DNA from: Rhodospirillaceae bacterium UBA6608 | GTDB taxonomy: Bacteria; Pseudomonadota; Alphaproteobacteria; Rhodospirillales_A; Casp-alpha2 | Assembly: GCA_002433335.1 (NCBI GenBank) | Contig: DJHY01000235.1 | Location: forward strand, 1-18,109 | DNA: 18,109 nucleotides | Direction: 5' to 3' | Shown: positions 1 to 7,996 of the stretch, one piece after another | How the letters are laid out: every line of letters starts with the position of its first letter | Numbering within the stretch: the stretch's first letter is position 1 | Notes under the pieces: generated by a model | Told to the model about the DNA's origin: nothing | The model's database searches: none | Seen by the model: only the letters and a program-made list of their open reading frames with translations | Translations under genes and position numbers: made by a program

Positions 1-531
1 TGCCAGGGCCAGATAGGCGACGGCCAGCAGCCGGTGGGTTTTGTAAAATGCCCGATAGGGAAACCATCGGACCAGGGCCAGGGCGATCAGCGCCACGGCG
101 GCATAAAAGGCCCATTCACCGACGCCTTCGGCCAAGTGCCGCTGCCCTTGGAAGAATTGAGGGATGACGCCTTCGACCGGGGCCCGGGGGCCGCGCTGCG
201 GCCTATCGAGCAGACCGAGGGACACCGCCCATTTCGGCGCCTCCGACCACAGCCAATGGACAACGGCCAGAACCAGCCCCCCGATCCCCAACCACTTGTG
301 CAGGCGGTACATCTTGTCCAACCCGCCGAACCAGGGCTCGGGCAGGCGCGGCCGCAGGGCCAGGATCATGGCAAGGCTCATCAGCCCGATGGCGAGAACC
401 CCGGTGTATTGGATCATCTGCGCCCGAAACGGAAAGAATGCGGAGGCGGTGAAAACCGAGGGCTCGGCGAGAAACCATAGAACACTGAGGCCGATCAAAA
501 GCCCCCAGAAAGCCAAGCCAATTCGTCGCAT
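1..531 (-). CDS. Ferric reductase-like transmembrane protein (3' end outside window)
   Basis: The minus-strand frame reads without a stop from an ATG at 531 to the window edge, giving 177 residues of an incomplete protein. It has a hydrophobic N-terminal span (about residues 5-21), a second near 43-60, a third near 80-95 and a fourth near 141-156. Histidines H78 (in YRLHKW) and H92 (in AVVHWLW) are 14 apart, and H166 lies in the next helix (YKTHRLL). This paired-histidine pattern is that of the FRE/NOX-type ferric reductase transmembrane domain, which holds b haems and passes electrons across the membrane. In the family an FAD/NAD(P)H-binding reductase domain usually follows; here it would lie off the left edge. 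It starts 84 bases after the chemoreceptor stop, immediately after a large inverted repeat that includes the only purine-rich stretch that could serve as a ribosome binding site. The physiological acceptor (ferric iron, oxygen or other) cannot be told from this fragment. Confidence 0.85.
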   Translation of the reverse strand, partial: MRRIGLAFWGLLIGLSVLWFLAEPSVFTASAFFPFRAQMIQYTGVLAIGLMSLAMILALRPRLPEPWFGGLDKMYRLHKWLGIGGLVLAVVHWLWSEAPKWAVSLGLLDRPQRGPRAPVEGVIPQFFQGQRHLAEGVGEWAFYAAVALIALALVRWFPYRAFYKTHRLLAVAYLALA

Positions 532-537
532 TTCGGT

Positions 538-587
538 CTACCTATCTTAAGTGCTGCGGCCTGCGCAGATGCACATAAGATAGGTAG
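538..587. promoter_or_regulatory. Large inverted repeat upstream of the ferric reductase gene
   Basis: A perfect 12-base inverted repeat: CTACCTATCTTA at 538-549 and its reverse complement at 576-587. After one mismatched pair the arms continue with GTGC/GCAC, leaving a loop of about 16 bases. It lies 6 bases upstream of the minus-strand ATG at 531. The arm nearest the gene contains the sequence a ribosome would have to use, so a hairpin in the RNA could mask the start. There is no T-run after it, so it does not look like an ordinary terminator for the chemoreceptor gene. It could instead be a protein-binding operator. I infer regulation; which kind cannot be decided by eye. Confidence 0.6.
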
Positions 588-614
588 CCGTTGGGATGCC
601 TGCATTGAGAAAGA

Positions 615-2315
615 TCATGCGCTCGCGGCGCGAATACCGGACACGAAATTCTCGCTACGGCTCTTCAGCTGAGTCGTCGCTTCGCCGACCGATCCTGCCA
701 GCGCGGTGACTTTCTCGGCATAGGTTCCGGCTTCGTTGGCGGCCTCGTGCAGGCTCGTCACCTCGATGACCACGCGGGATGCGCCGTCGGCGGCTTCCTG
801 CACGTTGCGGACGATTTCTTGGGTCGCCACGCCCTGTTCCTCGATCGCGGCGGCGACCGAGGCACCGTTCTGGTTCAATTGTTCCACCACCTGGCGGATC
901 GCGGTAATGGCCGTGACCGCTTGCGTCGTTTCGTCTTGAATGGCGTTGATCTTGGCGCTGATCTCGTCGGTCGCCTTGGCGGTCTGGGTCGCCAGGTTCT
1001 TGACCTCGGAGGCGACGACGGCGAAGCCCTTTCCGGCATCCCCGGCGCGGGCCGCTTCGATGGTCGCGTTCAGGGCCAGAAGGTTGGTCTGTTCGGCGAT
1101 GTCGGAGATCAGGGCAACCACCTCGCCGATTTCGCGGGCCGAGGTTTCCAGGCGCTCGACGCTGCGGTTTGTGTCCTCGGCCTTGGCCACGGCGTCGGCG
1201 GCAATGCGGCTGGCTTCGGATGTCTGGCGGCTGATTTCCTGGATCGACGCGGTCAGTTCCTCGGCAGCGGCGGCGACGGTATTGACGTTATCGGCGGCGC
1301 GGCGTGTCAGGTCGGCTGCGGTTTGCGCCTGATGTTGGGTGCGCTCGGCGATCTCTTGCATGCCATGCATGCTATGGACCATTTCCCCCGCCGTGCCGGA
1401 CACGCTTTCGGTGATGCTGCCGACGTCGGCCTGGAAGCCGTCGGCCATCTGGTTGCGGGCCGCGACCTGTTCTTCCTGAATGCGGCGCTCCATGTCGTCG
1501 CGTTCCTGCCGCATTCGGGCGGCTTCCTGCGTTTGCGCCTTGAAGGTATCCAGGGCGCGGGCGAAGTCGCCGATCTCGGCCTTGTTGTCGGTGAAGGCGA
1601 CGGTCAGGTTGGTGTCGCCGTCGGCGACCCGCATCATGGCGTTTTGCAGGCTGCTGATCGGGCGGGTCAGGGACCGCGCGATGACGGTAGACAGAACGGC
1701 GATGAAGGCCAACGCGATCGCGGCTATTCCAAGCGCGAAGGCGACTTCCTTTTTGAACAGGCTGTCGACGTCGTCGGTATAGATGCCGGTGCCGACGAAG
1801 ATCTTCCATGGCATGAAGGCCAGGGAATAGCTGATTTTCGGCATCGGCGTGTCGGATCCGGGCTTGGGCCAGACGTAATGCACGGGCTTGCCGCCGGGGA
1901 TTTGAGAATTCTCAGCCAACAGGCGGGCCAGCGGCACGCCGTTCTTGTCCTTCAGGTCGATCAGGCTTTTGCCTTCCAACGTCGGTTTCGCCGGATGGGC
2001 GATCGGCGTGCCGTCGAGGGTCCAGACAAACAGGTAATTGGTATGGTTTTCGTACCACATGCCGTAGATGGCATCGCGGAAGCGGGCGATTGCTTCGTCA
2101 TGGCTCATTTCGCCCTTTTGTTCATGATCGTGCAGACGTTCGGCGACGCCGACGGCGGTTTCCGTGATGTTGCGGACGGTCGCGATGCGGCTGTCGATCA
2201 TTTGTACGTACTGCTGATAAATCAGCGCGCTGCCCAGGGCCAGCATTGCAGAGATGCTTAAAGCGACGATCAACAGGATACGGGTATTGATGCGGAGGTT
2301 TTCGAGAGCTTTCAT
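615..2315 (-). CDS. Methyl-accepting chemotaxis protein with a single Cache (sCache_2) sensor
   Basis: A 566-residue chemoreceptor with the full standard layout: transmembrane helix 1 (about 12-33), a periplasmic sensor (about 35-190), transmembrane helix 2 (191-211), HAMP (about 212-265) and a long cytoplasmic coiled coil. The highly conserved hairpin tip is at about 403-442 ([20 protein letters not shown] onward). The periplasmic part has the sCache_2 hallmarks: a [12 protein letters not shown] stretch near 87-98, YVWPKP near 147-152, and [11 protein letters not shown] near 169-179. Such domains bind small organic acids or similar ligands, but the ligand here is unknown. The tip region couples to CheA/CheW. 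The protein ends in RAASA with no visible CheR/CheB tethering pentapeptide. It is monocistronic or leads into the ferric reductase gene. No che genes are nearby, so it is an orphan receptor. Confidence 0.95.
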   Translation of the reverse strand: MKALENLRINTRILLIVALSISAMLALGSALIYQQYVQMIDSRIATVRNITETAVGVAERLHDHEQKGEMSHDEAIARFRDAIYGMWYENHTNYLFVWTLDGTPIAHPAKPTLEGKSLIDLKDKNGVPLARLLAENSQIPGGKPVHYVWPKPGSDTPMPKISYSLAFMPWKIFVGTGIYTDDVDSLFKKEVAFALGIAAIALAFIAVLSTVIARSLTRPISSLQNAMMRVADGDTNLTVAFTDNKAEIGDFARALDTFKAQTQEAARMRQERDDMERRIQEEQVAARNQMADGFQADVGSITESVSGTAGEMVHSMHGMQEIAERTQHQAQTAADLTRRAADNVNTVAAAAEELTASIQEISRQTSEASRIAADAVAKAEDTNRSVERLETSAREIGEVVALISDIAEQTNLLALNATIEAARAGDAGKGFAVVASEVKNLATQTAKATDEISAKINAIQDETTQAVTAITAIRQVVEQLNQNGASVAAAIEEQGVATQEIVRNVQEAADGASRVVIEVTSLHEAANEAGTYAEKVTALAGSVGEATTQLKSRSENFVSGIRAASA

Positions 2316-2530
2316 GTGAACAGCCTTTCATGCCAAAGCAAGCGGCCTGCTCTCCTCCCCCCGCACATCGGTCGAAATGCGAAATGCCCCCACATTGCAT
2401 TCGTCGATGTTCCCCCATCGATACCGTGCAGGCAGGAAAATGGTCGCATGAATATTAGTATCAATGAAAGTAAATTATCGACCTTCGGGGGTTGCTCCGA
2501 ACGAAAGGACGTGGCCTAGTTCTGTCTATC
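2316..2530. promoter_or_regulatory. Upstream region of the chemoreceptor gene
   Basis: This non-coding stretch holds the minus-strand chemoreceptor promoter. An AT-rich segment around 2447-2482 (ATGAATATTAGTATCAATG and neighbours) is the most likely polymerase-binding part, but no single -35/-10 pair stands out. An AAAGG lies about 8 bases before the ATG on the minus strand and can serve as a ribosome binding site; a much stronger purine run (GGGGGGAGGAG on the minus strand) is some 40 bases further upstream and starts no in-frame coding. I see no gene here. Confidence 0.4.
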
Positions 2531-2564
2531 TAAAAAAATAGCGCCCGCGGCGTTCTGCGCGGGC
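2531..2564 (-). terminator. Intrinsic terminator reading leftward
   Basis: The arms GCCCGCG (2543-2549) and CGCGGGC (2558-2564) form a perfect 7-base stem with an 8-base loop. On the minus strand the stem is followed after four bases by seven T (2531-2537 as A on the plus strand). This has the form of a rho-independent terminator for leftward transcription, although no leftward gene is seen to its right. On the plus strand it is just a hairpin in the leader of the peroxiredoxin gene. It may insulate the chemoreceptor gene, or end an antisense transcript. Confidence 0.55.
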
Positions 2565-2592
2565 CGAAAACCAAATCGACGGAGAAACTCCC

Positions 2593-3081
2593 ATGACCAT
2601 TGCCGCAGGCGACCGCGTGCCTTCCGCCACGATCTTCAAGATGGGCGATGACGGCGGCCCCGAAGCCGTTTCCACCAATGATTATTTCAAGGGCCGCAAG
2701 GTCGTTGTGTTCGGCCTGCCGGGCGCGTTCACGCGCACCTGTTCGGCCAAGCACCTGCCGGGCTTCGTTGCCCAGGCCGACGCCATCCTGGCCAAAGGCG
2801 TGGACGAGATCGCCTGCGTTTCCGTGAACGACGCCATGGTCATGACCGCCTGGGGCCAGGCCCATCAGGCGCCCGGCAAGGTGACCATGCTGTCCGACGG
2901 CAACTGCGCGCTGACCGAGGCCATGGGCCTGGACAGCGACATGTCGGCCAAGGGCTACGGTCGCCGGTCCAAGCGCTATGCGATGATCGTCGATGACGGC
3001 GTGGTCAGCCATTTCGCGCTGGAAACCGAGCCGGGATTGAACGTGTCCTCGGCGGAACAGATTTTGGCCGCGCTCGGCTGA
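2593..3081 (+). CDS. Peroxiredoxin, Prx5 (redoxin) family
   Basis: A 162-residue thiol peroxidase of the Prx5/AhpE-like redoxin group, which reduces hydrogen peroxide and organic hydroperoxides in the cytoplasm. The peroxidatic cysteine is C50 in GLPGAFTRTCSAKHLPGF (41-58), matching the family PGAFTxTCS motif. The conserved arginine lies in GRRSKRYAMIVDDG (122-136). Other cysteines are C75 and C105; neither is at a position that I can call a resolving cysteine with certainty, so 1-Cys (glutathione- or glutaredoxin-reduced) and atypical 2-Cys mechanisms are both open. The length is normal for the family. The ATG start has GGAG 8 bases upstream. It is the first of three plus-strand genes with gaps of 33 and 39 bases, probably one operon. 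Confidence 0.95.
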   Translation: MTIAAGDRVPSATIFKMGDDGGPEAVSTNDYFKGRKVVVFGLPGAFTRTCSAKHLPGFVAQADAILAKGVDEIACVSVNDAMVMTAWGQAHQAPGKVTMLSDGNCALTEAMGLDSDMSAKGYGRRSKRYAMIVDDGVVSHFALETEPGLNVSSAEQILAALG

Positions 3082-3114
3082 CCCGACCCGCAGACCGGCA
3101 TAAAGGAGAAAGCT

Positions 3115-4029
3115 GTGACCAACGGCGGCAACATGCGCCCGTTGCGGTTTACGCATTTCGGCGCGGCGGGCTGGAAGATCACGGACGGCGAGACCGTGTT
3201 CCTGCTCGACCCCTATCTGTCCCGCGTGCGCTTTCGCGGGCGCAAATACGGACCCCATGACGCGACGGAAATTCCGGATGATCCCCGCCCGGTGATCCAA
3301 ATGGACGAACCGGCGCCCAGCAACGCCGAGACCATCGACCGCCACGTGCCCAAGGCGGATTTCATCATGCTGTCCCATTCGCATTTCAACCATGCGATGG
3401 ACGTGCCCTATATCGCCCGGAAGACGGGCGCCGTGGTGATCGGCACCGAAAGCACCTGTAACATCGCCATCAACGGCGGCGTGCCGGACGAACAGATTCA
3501 TGCCGTCTGCGGCGGCGAGGATTATGAGTACGGCAAGTTTTCGCTGCGCGTGATCCCCAGCTTGCATTCGCCCCTGTCCTGCAAGCTGTACAAGGACTTC
3601 GGGACGATTCCGGTCAAGGACGACGGCTGCTTGTCCCTGAACGAATATGTCGAGGGCGGCACCCTGGCGTACATGCTGCGCCTCGGCGGGCGGGAAATCC
3701 TGTTGTTCGGATCGATGAATTTCATCGAACGCGAGATCGAAGGCCTGCGCCCCGACGTGGTGTTCGTGGCCTCGGCCCCGCCGCGCCTGGACATCCATAA
3801 CTATACCGAGCGGATGATGCGCTGCCTGGGCCAGCCGCCGTTGGTCGTCGCCACCCATTGGGACGACCAGGGCCTGCCGTTCGGCGCGCCGCAGGACAAT
3901 GCCCTGAAGCACACGGGGGCATTCATCCAAGAGGTCAAGGCCGCCTCGCCCAATTCCGAGGTCTTCGTGCCGCTGCACTTCCAGACGCTGGAACTGAACG
4001 CCCAGGGACAAATGCGCGTCGTCGACTGA
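3115..4029 (+). CDS. MBL-fold protein with non-canonical metal site
   Basis: A 304-residue protein of the metallo-beta-lactamase fold. The start is GTG, chosen because a strong AAGGAG lies 6 bases upstream; an in-frame ATG 18 bases later lacks this. The fold markers are visible: FLLDPYLS (29-36), the signature SHSHFNHAMD (87-96), a third histidine in PSLHSPLS (H151) and a C-terminal THWDDQG (H248). Two usual metal ligands look changed. The HxHxDH aspartate is N92, and the GDT-type aspartate is replaced by LLFGSMNF (197-203). The role is unknown. It could be a hydrolase with one metal ion, a lactonase-like enzyme or a non-catalytic relative. Its neighbours (peroxiredoxin, oxidoreductase) suggest detoxification, which is inference only. 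Confidence 0.8.
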   Translation: MTNGGNMRPLRFTHFGAAGWKITDGETVFLLDPYLSRVRFRGRKYGPHDATEIPDDPRPVIQMDEPAPSNAETIDRHVPKADFIMLSHSHFNHAMDVPYIARKTGAVVIGTESTCNIAINGGVPDEQIHAVCGGEDYEYGKFSLRVIPSLHSPLSCKLYKDFGTIPVKDDGCLSLNEYVEGGTLAYMLRLGGREILLFGSMNFIEREIEGLRPDVVFVASAPPRLDIHNYTERMMRCLGQPPLVVATHWDDQGLPFGAPQDNALKHTGAFIQEVKAASPNSEVFVPLHFQTLELNAQGQMRVVD

Positions 4030-4068
4030 CCGCGCGCAACCGACAACACCGACCATTTGATTGAGACC

Positions 4069-5082
4069 ATGACCGAAACCAATACCCGCATCCTGTTCAA
4101 TTCCGCCCCCGACGGCATGCCGACGCCGGACAACTTTCGCATCGACCATGTTCCCGCGCCGCAACCGGGCGAGGGGCAATTCCTGCTGCGCAATCATTAT
4201 CTGTCGCTCGATCCCTATCAGCGCATGTTGATGGGCGGCGGTTGGACCTATAGCCCCAATGTGTTGAAGTCGGGCGACCTGATGGTCGGCCGGGTGTTGG
4301 GTGAAGTGGTGGAAAGCCGCAACGCGGAATTCCCCGTCGGCACATATGTGGTCGGGCGGCTCGGTTGGCAGACGCATGTCGTGAGCGACGGGTCGGACCT
4401 GGACTTCGTGGTCAACCCGCCCGCCGGGGTGCCGCTGTCGGCCTATATGGGCGTTTGCGGGTCGACCGGGGTGACGGCCTGGGTCGGGTTGAAAATTTCG
4501 GGTCAGCCGAAAGCGGGCGAGACGGTGGTGGTTTCCGCCGCCGCCGGGTCGGTCGGAAGCTGCGTCGGCCAGTTGGCCAAGGATATGGGCTGCCGCGCCG
4601 TCGGCATCGCCGGCGGGCCGGATAAATGCAAGCTGGTGGTCGACGAATTCGGCTTCGACGCCTGCATCGATTACAAGGCCCCCGACTTGGCGGGCCAGTT
4701 GAAGGCCGCCGCGCCGGACGGTGTCGACGTCTATTTCGACAACGTCGGCGGCGAGATCCTGGAAACCGTGATGGGCCAGTGCAACCGCTTGGCGCGCATC
4801 CCGGTCTGCGGCGTGCTGTCGCGCTATAACGATCAGGGCGAAGCCCACGGCAATCGCAACATGCATCTGTTCTTCGACAAATCTTTGAAGATGGAAGGCT
4901 TCGTGCTGAGCCATCACAAGGAAATCTGGCCGCAGGCCCGCAAGGAGCTTGAGGACATGGTCGCCGACGGGCGCATGAAATACCGCGAGACCATCGCCCA
5001 GGGCATCGAAAGCGCACCGGAAGCCTTCATCGGCATGCTTCAGGGCAAGAACGTCGGCAAACAGCTGGTCAAGTTGATCTAG
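4069..5082 (+). CDS. NADPH-dependent oxidoreductase, LTB4DH/CurA-like MDR family
   Basis: A 337-residue zinc-free medium-chain dehydrogenase/reductase. Its sequence pattern is that of the leukotriene B4 12-hydroxydehydrogenase / prostaglandin reductase / curcumin reductase (CurA) group, which reduces carbon-carbon double bonds of unsaturated ketones and aldehydes with NADPH. Seen directly: the N-terminal NHYLSLDPYQRMLM stretch typical of the group, the nucleotide-binding AAAGSVGSCVGQLAK (about 157-171), and DVYFDNVGGEILE near the middle. No structural or catalytic zinc-ligand cluster is present. The ATG at 4069 is preferred over an upstream in-frame TTG at 4057, which has no ribosome binding site; even the ATG has only a weak one. 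Third gene of the presumed redox operon. It ends only 7 bases from the convergent gene on the other strand, with no terminator between. Confidence 0.9.
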   Translation: MTETNTRILFNSAPDGMPTPDNFRIDHVPAPQPGEGQFLLRNHYLSLDPYQRMLMGGGWTYSPNVLKSGDLMVGRVLGEVVESRNAEFPVGTYVVGRLGWQTHVVSDGSDLDFVVNPPAGVPLSAYMGVCGSTGVTAWVGLKISGQPKAGETVVVSAAAGSVGSCVGQLAKDMGCRAVGIAGGPDKCKLVVDEFGFDACIDYKAPDLAGQLKAAAPDGVDVYFDNVGGEILETVMGQCNRLARIPVCGVLSRYNDQGEAHGNRNMHLFFDKSLKMEGFVLSHHKEIWPQARKELEDMVADGRMKYRETIAQGIESAPEAFIGMLQGKNVGKQLVKLI

Positions 5083-5089
5083 AAACGAC

Positions 5090-5632
5090 TTAGGCGCAGG
5101 CCGCACCGCGCAGGTGCGCCTTGCCGTCGCTGCCGAAGGTGCCATGCGCCTTGGCTTCGCCGATCCGGGGATGGGTCAGAAGGCCGGTCACTTCGGCACC
5201 GGCGATTTCGTCGCCGGTCACATAAGCTTGGCCCATTTCGGATTGCGGCAGGCGGTCGTCCAGATCAATGGTGAAGACGAATTTTCGGCCTGCGACGAAA
5301 TTCGTGAAATGCAGGCTAAGTTCCTCCGCCCCGTCGGCGACCACGGGGGCCTTCATCAGGCCGACTTCGCCTTCCAGGGTTTCGAATTGTTGCGGCTCGG
5401 ACGATCCGGCGCCGCCGAAATCCGTGTCGAACACGACCCGGCCGTGGGAATTCGCGGCGCGAAACTCCAGGCTCAACAGCGTCCAGGGTTCCTGGCTCTT
5501 GTTCTCGATGATGAACAGGTCGGGGCTTGAATCGATGAACTGAATCACGACTTCGGGGCCGCAGGCCCGGGCGGGCTTGCTGAACGGCGGGCTGAATAGA
5601 AGTATCAGAAAGCCAATGAACGCGAACCGCAT
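5090..5632 (-). CDS. Secreted protein resembling 'aggregation factor core' proteins
   Basis: A 180-residue exported protein. The start at 5632 is set by GGGAGG 8 bases upstream and by the signal peptide it produces (MRFAFIGFLILLFSPPFSKP then ARA before CGPEV); the frame is open further upstream but without a signal. The mature part is rich in beta-strand: a ligand-like CGPEVVIQFIDSSPDLFIIEN start, LLSLEFRA, VVFDTDFGGAG, FVFTIDLDDRLP and TGDEIAGAEVTG. This pattern recalls short alphaproteobacterial proteins annotated 'aggregation factor core', some of them fused to calcium-binding repeats; I give this by memory of the family, so treat it as tentative. Mature-protein cysteines sit at the two ends (CGPEV and GAACA), which could pair. 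It follows egtD by 38 bases in the same direction and is probably co-transcribed. A function in ergothioneine metabolism is not indicated by the sequence. Confidence 0.6.
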   Translation of the reverse strand: MRFAFIGFLILLFSPPFSKPARACGPEVVIQFIDSSPDLFIIENKSQEPWTLLSLEFRAANSHGRVVFDTDFGGAGSSEPQQFETLEGEVGLMKAPVVADGAEELSLHFTNFVAGRKFVFTIDLDDRLPQSEMGQAYVTGDEIAGAEVTGLLTHPRIGEAKAHGTFGSDGKAHLRGAACA

Positions 5633-5670
5633 GACGCTGCCTCCCTGCCTAAGGCAGGATGGCGCAAGTC

Positions 5671-6654
5671 TCAGGCCGCGGCAAGCAGATGGATCGAGAA
5701 TAGATCGTCGGCGTCGGTCCAATGCGCGGCATGCGACCAGCCGGCCCGTCCGGCGACCGCGCGAAAATCGGCCACCGCGTATTTGTACGAGCTTTCCGTA
5801 TGGATGGTTTCCCCGGCCCGGAAATCGAACACATGGCCGTCGACCCGCACGGTCTGGTCGGTCGTGCTTTCCAAATGCATTTCGATCCGGCCTTCGGCAT
5901 CGTCGTAGCGGACCTTATGGGCGAAGTGATCGCGGTCGAAGCCGCCGCCCAGTTCGCGGTTGATGCGGTCCAGCAGGTTCAGGTTGAAATCCGCCGTTAC
6001 CCCCGCCGCGTCGTCATAGGCCGGGATCAGCACGTTCAGGTCTTTCTTCAGATCGACGCCGACCACCATATGGGCGTGATCGCCCAGCATCCGACGGGCG
6101 CGGGTCAGGAACGCCTGCGCCTGCGCCGGCTCGAAATTGCCGATCGTCGATCCGGGAAAGAACCCGACCGAGGGGGCGTCGCCCATTTCTTCGGTCAGGC
6201 TGCCGGGTAGGTCGATTTCGGCGCTGAAGTCCCCGACGACGGGTCGGACCGCAAGATGCGGTTGCCGGTCGGCCAGGGCTCCGGCGGCGGCCTCCAGATA
6301 GTCAGCGGCGACGTCGATCGGAACGTAGCCGTTCGGGGCGTCCAGGGCGTTCAGCAAAAGGTCCGATTTGCGGCTGGAACCTGACCCGAATTCCACGACC
6401 CAGGCACCCGACGGCAGGGCCGCGCCGATCTCGTCGGCGATGCCGGCCAACAGGGCCAGTTCCGTCCGGGTCGGATAATACTCGTCGAGCTGGGTGATTT
6501 CCTCGAACAACTCCGAGCCGCGCACGTCGTACAGCCACTTGCAGGGCAGGGTCTTGACGGGGCGGGACAGCCCGTCGATCACGTCGCGGTGGAAGGCGCG
6601 GCGGGTGTCGTCGTCCAGTTCGCTGTCTTGTAGATCGGCGAAAGCATCCATCAT
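5671..6654 (-). CDS. egtD: L-histidine N-alpha-methyltransferase (ergothioneine biosynthesis)
   Basis: EgtD adds three methyl groups from SAM to the alpha-amino group of histidine to make hercynine. The 327-residue length is normal. Motifs: LDEYYPTRTEL (56-66), containing the conserved tyrosine and family signature; the SAM-binding VVEFGSGSSRKSDLLL (86-101); VPIDVA (111-116); FFPGSTIGNFEP (165-176), containing the histidine-binding asparagine; and IHTESSYKY (284-292), containing the Glu/Ser pair that contacts the substrate amino group. The start is the first of two adjacent ATGs, with AAGGA about 7 bases upstream. The egtB stop lies inside this ribosome binding region (gap 4 bases), so the two are translationally coupled. 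The frame extends well upstream through egtB but that part is an overlap shadow. Confidence 0.96.
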   Translation of the reverse strand: MMDAFADLQDSELDDDTRRAFHRDVIDGLSRPVKTLPCKWLYDVRGSELFEEITQLDEYYPTRTELALLAGIADEIGAALPSGAWVVEFGSGSSRKSDLLLNALDAPNGYVPIDVAADYLEAAAGALADRQPHLAVRPVVGDFSAEIDLPGSLTEEMGDAPSVGFFPGSTIGNFEPAQAQAFLTRARRMLGDHAHMVVGVDLKKDLNVLIPAYDDAAGVTADFNLNLLDRINRELGGGFDRDHFAHKVRYDDAEGRIEMHLESTTDQTVRVDGHVFDFRAGETIHTESSYKYAVADFRAVAGRAGWSHAAHWTDADDLFSIHLLAAA

Positions 6655-6658
6655 CGTT

Positions 6659-7996
6659 TCATCCTTGCGGGCCGCGCTCGGCTTGCGGGCCGTCTTCGGC
6701 CAGGCGCAGGCCCGTGAACTGCCAGCGCTGATGGGGGTAGAAGAAATTACGGTAGGTGGCGCGGCTATGGCCCCCGGGTGTTGCGCAGGATCCGCCGCGC
6801 AGCACGTTCTGACCCGACATGAATTTACCGTTGTATTCGCCGCCGGCCCCGTCCGTGGCCTTGAACCCGGGATAGGGGGCATAGGCGCTGGCGGTCCATT
6901 CCCATACGTCGCCGAACATTTGCTGCAAACCGTCGCCTTGGCTGGCGGGTGCCGGAGACAGACGGTTCGTCGGGGCCAAGTTGCCCGCAACCGGCAGGGC
7001 CGATGCCGCCGCTTCCCATTCGAATTCGGTCGGCAGGCGCTTGCCCGCCCAGCGTGCATAGGCGTCGGCTTCGTACAGGCTGATGTGACAAACCGGAGCG
7101 GCGGGGTCGATGGGTTGCATCCCGCGCAGGGTCATGGTCCACCAGTCGCCGTCGCGGTCTTCCCAATATTGGGGGGCGTCCCATTGTTCGGTTTGAACCG
7201 TGGCCCAGCCGTCGGATAGCCACAGCAGCGGATCACGATATCCGCCATCGGCGATAAACGCCGCCCATTCGCCATTGGTCACGCAGCGCGAGGCCAGACG
7301 GTAGGGGCGGAGCAGAACCTCGTGGCGCGGGGTTTCGCAATCGAACGCAAACGGCGTCCGGCCGATCTCATAGGCATCGGCCCCGATCGGCAGGATGCCG
7401 CCGGGACAGTCGATCCAATCGGGCGGGGCGTCGTTGCTCGGTTGCGCCGGGCGGGGTTCCGACGGGCGATAGGCGGGGCGTAGTGGATTTTGTGCAAACA
7501 GATGAAGGATATCGGTCAGCATCAGTTCCTGATGCTGTTGTTCGTGATGAATGCCGAGTTCGACAGTCGCCAAGGTTTCGGCGGAGACCGCGCCGCTTGC
7601 CATCAACCGATCCAAGGCGTCGTCGACATGGCGGCGATAGGCCTCGACATCGGCAAGTGGGGGGCGGGTGAGCAGGCCGCGCTTGGGCCGGGGCTGACGT
7701 GGCCCGACGCTGTCGTAATAGGAATTGAACAGAAAGGCGTACCGGTCGTCGAACACCTCGTAACCGGGCAAAGCCGGTTGCAGAACCAAGGCTTCGAAAA
7801 ACCAGGTGGTATGCCCCAGGTGCCACTTCGCCGGGCTGGCGTCGGGCATGGATTGCGCCGTTGCATCCGCGTCGGACAAATCGGCCGTCAGGGCCATTGT
7901 TTCCGCGCGCACTTCGCTCAGCCGCCGCCGCAACATCTCCGATGCCTGGGCTGCCGACCGATCGTTCAGTCCGGCGCTTCGGTTCGCGAAAGTCAT
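6659..7996 (-). CDS. egtB: Ergothioneine biosynthesis sulfoxide synthase
   Basis: EgtB is the non-haem iron enzyme that uses oxygen to join a thiol donor to hercynine, giving a hercynyl sulfoxide. The 445-residue protein has the two expected domains: an N-terminal DinB-like four-helix bundle and a C-terminal FGE-sulfatase-like domain (about 196-433). The iron ligands are visible: H59 in AKWHLGHTTWFFE, and H151 and H155 in HHEQQHQELMLTD. The FGE-like part shows WAGKRLPTEFEWEAA (316-330), MFGDVWEWTAS (360-370) and VLRGGSCATP (398-407). The start ATG at 7996 is chosen because the family similarity begins here; an in-frame TTG 66 bases upstream is possible but adds no recognisable sequence, and no strong ribosome binding site marks either. 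No egtA or egtC is nearby, so the sulfur donor could be cysteine or gamma-glutamylcysteine. Confidence 0.96.
   Translation of the reverse strand: MTFANRSAGLNDRSAAQASEMLRRRLSEVRAETMALTADLSDADATAQSMPDASPAKWHLGHTTWFFEALVLQPALPGYEVFDDRYAFLFNSYYDSVGPRQPRPKRGLLTRPPLADVEAYRRHVDDALDRLMASGAVSAETLATVELGIHHEQQHQELMLTDILHLFAQNPLRPAYRPSEPRPAQPSNDAPPDWIDCPGGILPIGADAYEIGRTPFAFDCETPRHEVLLRPYRLASRCVTNGEWAAFIADGGYRDPLLWLSDGWATVQTEQWDAPQYWEDRDGDWWTMTLRGMQPIDPAAPVCHISLYEADAYARWAGKRLPTEFEWEAAASALPVAGNLAPTNRLSPAPASQGDGLQQMFGDVWEWTASAYAPYPGFKATDGAGGEYNGKFMSGQNVLRGGSCATPGGHSRATYRNFFYPHQRWQFTGLRLAEDGPQAERGPQG

Noticed and set aside
747..2261. A 504-codon plus-strand open frame opposite the chemoreceptor
   Set aside because: It is the reverse shadow of a clear chemoreceptor; composition (GDG, FAG, DGR repeats) is that of an antisense frame.
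2530..5145. A very long minus-strand open frame (871 codons) opposite the peroxiredoxin, MBL and oxidoreductase genes
   Set aside because: Its product is histidine- and arginine-rich low-complexity sequence typical of the reverse frame of GC-rich genes, and the plus strand has three recognisable families with ribosome binding sites.
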